NCBI GenBank assembly: GCA_964420325.1
Contig: CAYQSU010000069.1
Coordinates: forward strand, 1 to 17,298
Source: CAYQSU01 sp964420325
GTDB taxonomy: Bacteria > Pseudomonadota > Alphaproteobacteria > Rhodospirillales > Defluviicoccaceae
Direction of reading: 5' to 3'
DNA: 17,298 nucleotides
In this document: one piece after another, positions 14,931 through 17,298 of the stretch
Layout: every line of letters starts with the position of its first letter
Numbering within the stretch: position 1 is the first letter of the stretch
Translations under genes and position numbers: made by a program
The notes under the pieces: generated by a model
Database searches by the model: none
The model's input: the letters and a program-made list of their open reading frames with translations, nothing else
Told to the model about the DNA's origin: nothing

Positions 14931-16373
14931 ATGCTGGACACGCTCGCGACCCTCGTCCTCGCCCTCCTCGCCCTGGTCACGGCGGCGATCGCCTCGGCGC
15001 ACGCGACGCTCAGCAAGCGCGACGTGCGCGCCGCCATCGGCTGGGTCGGCCTGATCTGGATGGTGCCGTTCGTCGGCGCCCTGCTCTACGGCCTCCTCGG
15101 CATCAACCGCATCCACCGCCGGGCGACCGAGCTCCGGCCGCACCGGCCGCCGGCGATGGCGCCGCCCGACACCGCCGCCTTCGACCGAACGGCGCCGGCG
15201 GAGAGGCCCACCGACCGGGCCCGCCACCTCGCCGCCGTCGCCCGGCTGATCGACGCCATCACGCCGACGCCGCTGACGTCGGGTAACGCCGTCCGGCCGC
15301 TGGTCGGCGGCGAGGCGGCGTTCACCGCGATGCTGGAGGCGATCGGCCACGCCCGCCGGACCATCGGCATGGGGTCCTACATCTTCGACAACGACGCCGC
15401 CGGCCATTTGTTCGCCGACGCGCTGGCCGCTGCCGCCGGCCGCGGCGTCGCCGTGCGGGTGCTGATCGACGGCGTCGGCGCCCGCTATTCGCATCCGCCG
15501 GTGACCGGGATGCTGCGCCGGCGGGGCATCCCCGTCGCGCTGTTCTTGCCGACCTTCGTGCCGCTGCACCTCGCCTACGCCAATCTCAGGAACCACCGGA
15601 AGATCCTCGTCGTCGACGGTCGCACCGGCTTCACCGGCGGCCTCAACGTGCGCCAAGCCTACCTCAACGGCACCGACCCCGGCTGTGCCATCCACGACAT
15701 CCACTTCCGCCTCGAGGGCCCGGTGGTCGGCCACCTCGGGGCGATCTTCGCCGACGACTGGACGTTCGCCACCGGCGAGACCCTCGACGGCGAGGCGTGG
15801 TTCCCTCCGCTCCAGGCGGCGGGCGACGCCCTGGCCCGCGGCCTAGCCTCCGGGCCCGACGAGGACATCGAGCGCATCCGCTGGGCGATCTTGAGCGCGC
15901 TCCACCACGCGACAACCCGGGTGCGCGTGGTCACGCCCTACTTCCTCCCCGACCGGCTGCTCACGACGGCGCTGGTGATGGCCGCCATGCGCGGCGTCGC
16001 GGTCGAGGTGCTGCTGCCGGTGCGCAACAACCTCCGCCTGGTGCAGTGGGCGTCGAAGGCCGGGCTCGCAGACCTCGTCGCCGCCGGCGTCCGCATCTTC
16101 GAGACGCCGCCGCCGTTCGACCACAGCAAGATCATGACCGTCGACGGGCTGTGGTCGCTGATCGGCTCGGCCAACTGGGACGAGCGCAGCCTCCGCCTCA
16201 ACTTCGAGCTCGACGTCGAGTGCTACGACGAGACGCTCGCCACCACCCTCGACCGCCTGATCGACGGGCAGAAGGCGGCTGCCCGCCCGCTCACCCGCGA
16301 CGACCTCGACGGCCGCAGCCTCGGCACCAGGCTCCGCGACGGCGCGGCCTGGCTCTTGTCGCCGTACCTCTAA
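14931..16373 (+). CDS. cls: Cardiolipin synthase (phospholipase D superfamily)
   Basis: A 480-residue membrane-attached enzyme. ClsA-type synthases join two phosphatidylglycerols into cardiolipin and glycerol at the inner membrane. Two N-terminal hydrophobic segments (about 3-23 and 36-57) act as anchors. Two HKD motifs follow: HRKILVVD at 222-229 with downstream GGLN, and HSKIMTVD at 398-405 with downstream GSANWDERS. MGSYIFDND (147-155) and VVTPYFLPD (333-341) are family features. Both catalytic motifs are intact. ATG 14931 is chosen. ATG 14892 in frame would add 13 residues but coincides with the possible -10. The gene is monocistronic and ends before a good terminator. A different phosphatidyltransferase activity cannot be excluded. 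Confidence 0.9.
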   Translation: MLDTLATLVLALLALVTAAIASAHATLSKRDVRAAIGWVGLIWMVPFVGALLYGLLGINRIHRRATELRPHRPPAMAPPDTAAFDRTAPAERPTDRARHLAAVARLIDAITPTPLTSGNAVRPLVGGEAAFTAMLEAIGHARRTIGMGSYIFDNDAAGHLFADALAAAAGRGVAVRVLIDGVGARYSHPPVTGMLRRRGIPVALFLPTFVPLHLAYANLRNHRKILVVDGRTGFTGGLNVRQAYLNGTDPGCAIHDIHFRLEGPVVGHLGAIFADDWTFATGETLDGEAWFPPLQAAGDALARGLASGPDEDIERIRWAILSALHHATTRVRVVTPYFLPDRLLTTALVMAAMRGVAVEVLLPVRNNLRLVQWASKAGLADLVAAGVRIFETPPPFDHSKIMTVDGLWSLIGSANWDERSLRLNFELDVECYDETLATTLDRLIDGQKAAARPLTRDDLDGRSLGTRLRDGAAWLLSPYL

Positions 16374-16417
16374 GGGCGGTCTGCGGCCCGTGCGAGGGAC
16401 GTCCCCCCGGAACGGCG

Positions 16418-16445
16418 AAGCCGGGCCATTGCGGCCCGGCTTTCC
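16418..16445 (+). terminator. Rho-independent-type terminator after cardiolipin synthase
   Basis: GCCGGGCC (16420-16427) pairs perfectly with GGCCCGGC (16433-16440) around the 5-nt loop ATTGC. The stem can extend by A-T pairs (16418-16419 with 16441-16442), and the 3' side runs into TTTCC. It sits 45 bp after the cls stop. The T tail is short, so efficiency is uncertain. Confidence 0.7.
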
Positions 16446-16664
16446 TAGGGATGTCGGGGGTGGGGGGAGAAGTCCCCGACGCCGGGCTGTATAGCACGGC
16501 GTGCCGGAGAAGGCTGTGATGCTCGTCACAGTTGCGGATCGCGACTGCCATGGCGGGCCGCGTACCTCAGCCTCCGCGGTCATCACCGCGTCACAGAACG
16601 CGCGTATGTATAGGGTAGCGGCACCGGCGCCGCCGTACCGCCGGCCGACACGGAGAACCGAGCC
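16446..16664. other. Intergenic region upstream of the phosphatase gene
   Basis: No gene is supported here. Contents in order are: a hairpin of GTCGGGG (16453-16459) and CCCCGAC (16474-16480); a short palindrome GCAC-GGC-GTGC (16494-16504); a CRP-type palindrome at 16514-16531; a second TCACAG half-site at 16591-16596; and an A/T-containing stretch TATGTATAGG (16605-16614) that could be a -10 about 50 bp before the phosphatase ATG. No good -35 is visible, which suits an activator-dependent promoter. Confidence 0.45.
16514..16531. promoter_or_regulatory. CRP/FNR-family binding site candidate
   Basis: CTGTGA (16514-16519) and TCACAG (16526-16531) form a perfect inverted repeat with a 6-bp spacer. 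It contains the exact CRP core TGTGA-N6-TCACA. It lies 134 bp before the phosphatase ATG. Its centre would be near -94 if TATGTA at 16605-16610 is the -10, close to a helical-phase class I position. Whether the host has a CRP with this specificity is not known from the window. Confidence 0.55.
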
Positions 16665-17174
16665 ATGATCTACATCAGCAACCTCGAGGACATGCCCCGG
16701 CACGTCGAGACCCTGCGCCCGAGCCACCTGGTGTCGCTGGTCGAGCCGGCGCGGCAGCCGCCGACCCCGCCCGGGGTCGCCGCCGGCCTGCACCTCCGCA
16801 TCCAGGTCCACGATCTCAGCGCACCGCTCCCCGGCTACCTGGTGCCCGAACGGCACGACGTCGACGCCCTCGTCCGCTTTGTCGAGGGCTGGAGCGGCGC
16901 GGCGCCGCTGCTCGTCCACTGCGTCGCCGGCATCAGCCGGTCGACGGCGGCGGCGCTGATCGCGCTCGCCGTCAAGACGCCCGCGAGCGAGCCGGAGCTG
17001 ATCCGGAGGCTCTCGCAGGCGGCGCCCCACGCCCAGCCCAACCGCCGCCTGGTCGCCCTCGCCGACCGTGTGCTGGCCCGCGATGGGCGGCTCATCGCCG
17101 CCCGCGAGGCGATGGCACCGGCCATCGAGGTGACGGAGGGCCCGCTGGTCACACTCGCGCTGGCCGCCGCCTGA
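16665..17174 (+). CDS. Small protein tyrosine/dual-specificity phosphatase
   Basis: A 169-residue cysteine-based phosphatase. The P-loop is H85-C-VAGIS-R92-S, the C(X)5R signature with nucleophile C86 and phosphate-binding R92. D50 in VHDLSAP is a possible general acid, by position only. The N-terminus (IYISNLEDMPRHV) and the LVSLVEP strand match small single-domain phosphatases common in alphaproteobacteria, whose substrates are mostly unknown. It lacks a signal peptide and is probably cytosolic. ATG 16665 is preceded by a GGAGA stretch. It is monocistronic in the window, with a CRP-type site upstream and a decamer array 26 bp downstream of its stop. Confidence 0.85.
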   Translation: MIYISNLEDMPRHVETLRPSHLVSLVEPARQPPTPPGVAAGLHLRIQVHDLSAPLPGYLVPERHDVDALVRFVEGWSGAAPLLVHCVAGISRSTAAALIALAVKTPASEPELIRRLSQAAPHAQPNRRLVALADRVLARDGRLIAAREAMAPAIEVTEGPLVTLALAAA

Positions 17175-17200
17175 GCCGACCGCGCGGAACAGGGCAGCGG

Positions 17201-17289
17201 ATTGCGACAAAATGCGACATTTTGCGACAAAATGCGACAAAATGCGACATTTTGCGACGCTTTCGCGACGAAATGCGACGTTCTGCGAC
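17201..17289 (-). repeat. Right decamer array, inverted partner of the left array plus degenerate units
   Basis: TGCGAC cores start at 17203, 17213, 17223, 17233, 17243 and 17253 with A/T spacers. Then come less regular copies at 17264 (CGCGAC, after an 11-bp step), 17274 and 17284. Bases 17201-17255 are the exact reverse complement of 1-55. Beyond 17255 the spacers lose their pure A/T tracts (GCTTT, GAAAT, GTTCT), so this part looks like an older or eroded end of the array. It lies 26 bp after the phosphatase stop and continues nearly to the window edge. What follows it is not visible. Confidence 0.9.
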
Positions 17290-17298
17290 GCCCGATTC

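Noticed and set aside
16291..16551. Minus-strand ORF of 86 residues over the cls end and terminator
   Set aside because: It reads through the terminator hairpin and the antisense of cls, with low-complexity Arg/Gly/Pro composition and no recognisable domain.

Overview
The window is GC-rich, densely coded bacterial DNA, most likely from an alphaproteobacterium. I infer this from the short NDUFS4-type complex I subunit gene next to a tRNA-Arg gene, the style of the PilZ and tyrosine-phosphatase proteins, and the codon use. No marker settles the genus.

Layout. (1) 1-55: a decamer repeat array, part of a perfect 55-bp inverted repeat whose other copy is at 17201-17255. (2) 172-3207, plus strand: a tight sulfur amino-acid operon of cysteine synthase, 3-mercaptopyruvate sulfurtransferase and cystathionine beta-lyase, with a recognisable promoter. 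(3) 3231-3677, minus: a small PilZ protein. (4) 3976-4785, plus: a crotonase-family hydratase, preceded by a possible 37-codon leader ORF with a strong ribosome binding site. (5) 4834-14229, minus: one apparent eight-gene operon, livK-H-M-G-F (ABC importer), feruloyl-CoA synthase-like ligase, thiolase and acyl-CoA dehydrogenase. (6) 14362-14750, minus: the complex I subunit gene followed by tRNA-Arg(UCU). (7) 14931-16373, plus: a phospholipase D-type cardiolipin synthase, followed by a terminator. (8) 16665-17174, plus: a small tyrosine/dual-specificity phosphatase with a perfect CRP-type palindrome upstream. (9) 17201-17289: the second decamer array.

Metabolic logic. The large operon and the convergent crotonase together look like an uptake and CoA-dependent side-chain degradation module for an aromatic (hydroxycinnamate-like) or related acid: import by the ABC system, CoA activation by the ligase, then dehydrogenation, hydration and thiolysis. 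It resembles the ferulate region of Pseudomonas (fcs, aat, acd, ech, vdh). However, no vanillin dehydrogenase and no 3-hydroxyacyl-CoA dehydrogenase is present, and the crotonase keeps both hydratase glutamates rather than the Glu/Ser pair of the vanillin-forming enzyme. A perfect 6+6 inverted repeat lies just upstream of the predicted livK promoter and is a good candidate operator.

The most unusual non-coding signal is the pair of decamer arrays at the window edges. They are 10-bp-phased GTCGCA units with alternating A/T tracts, identical over 55 bp in inverted orientation. This points to a dispersed repeat family, intrinsically curved DNA, or a multi-site operator. The window edges may also be assembly breaks caused by this repeat.
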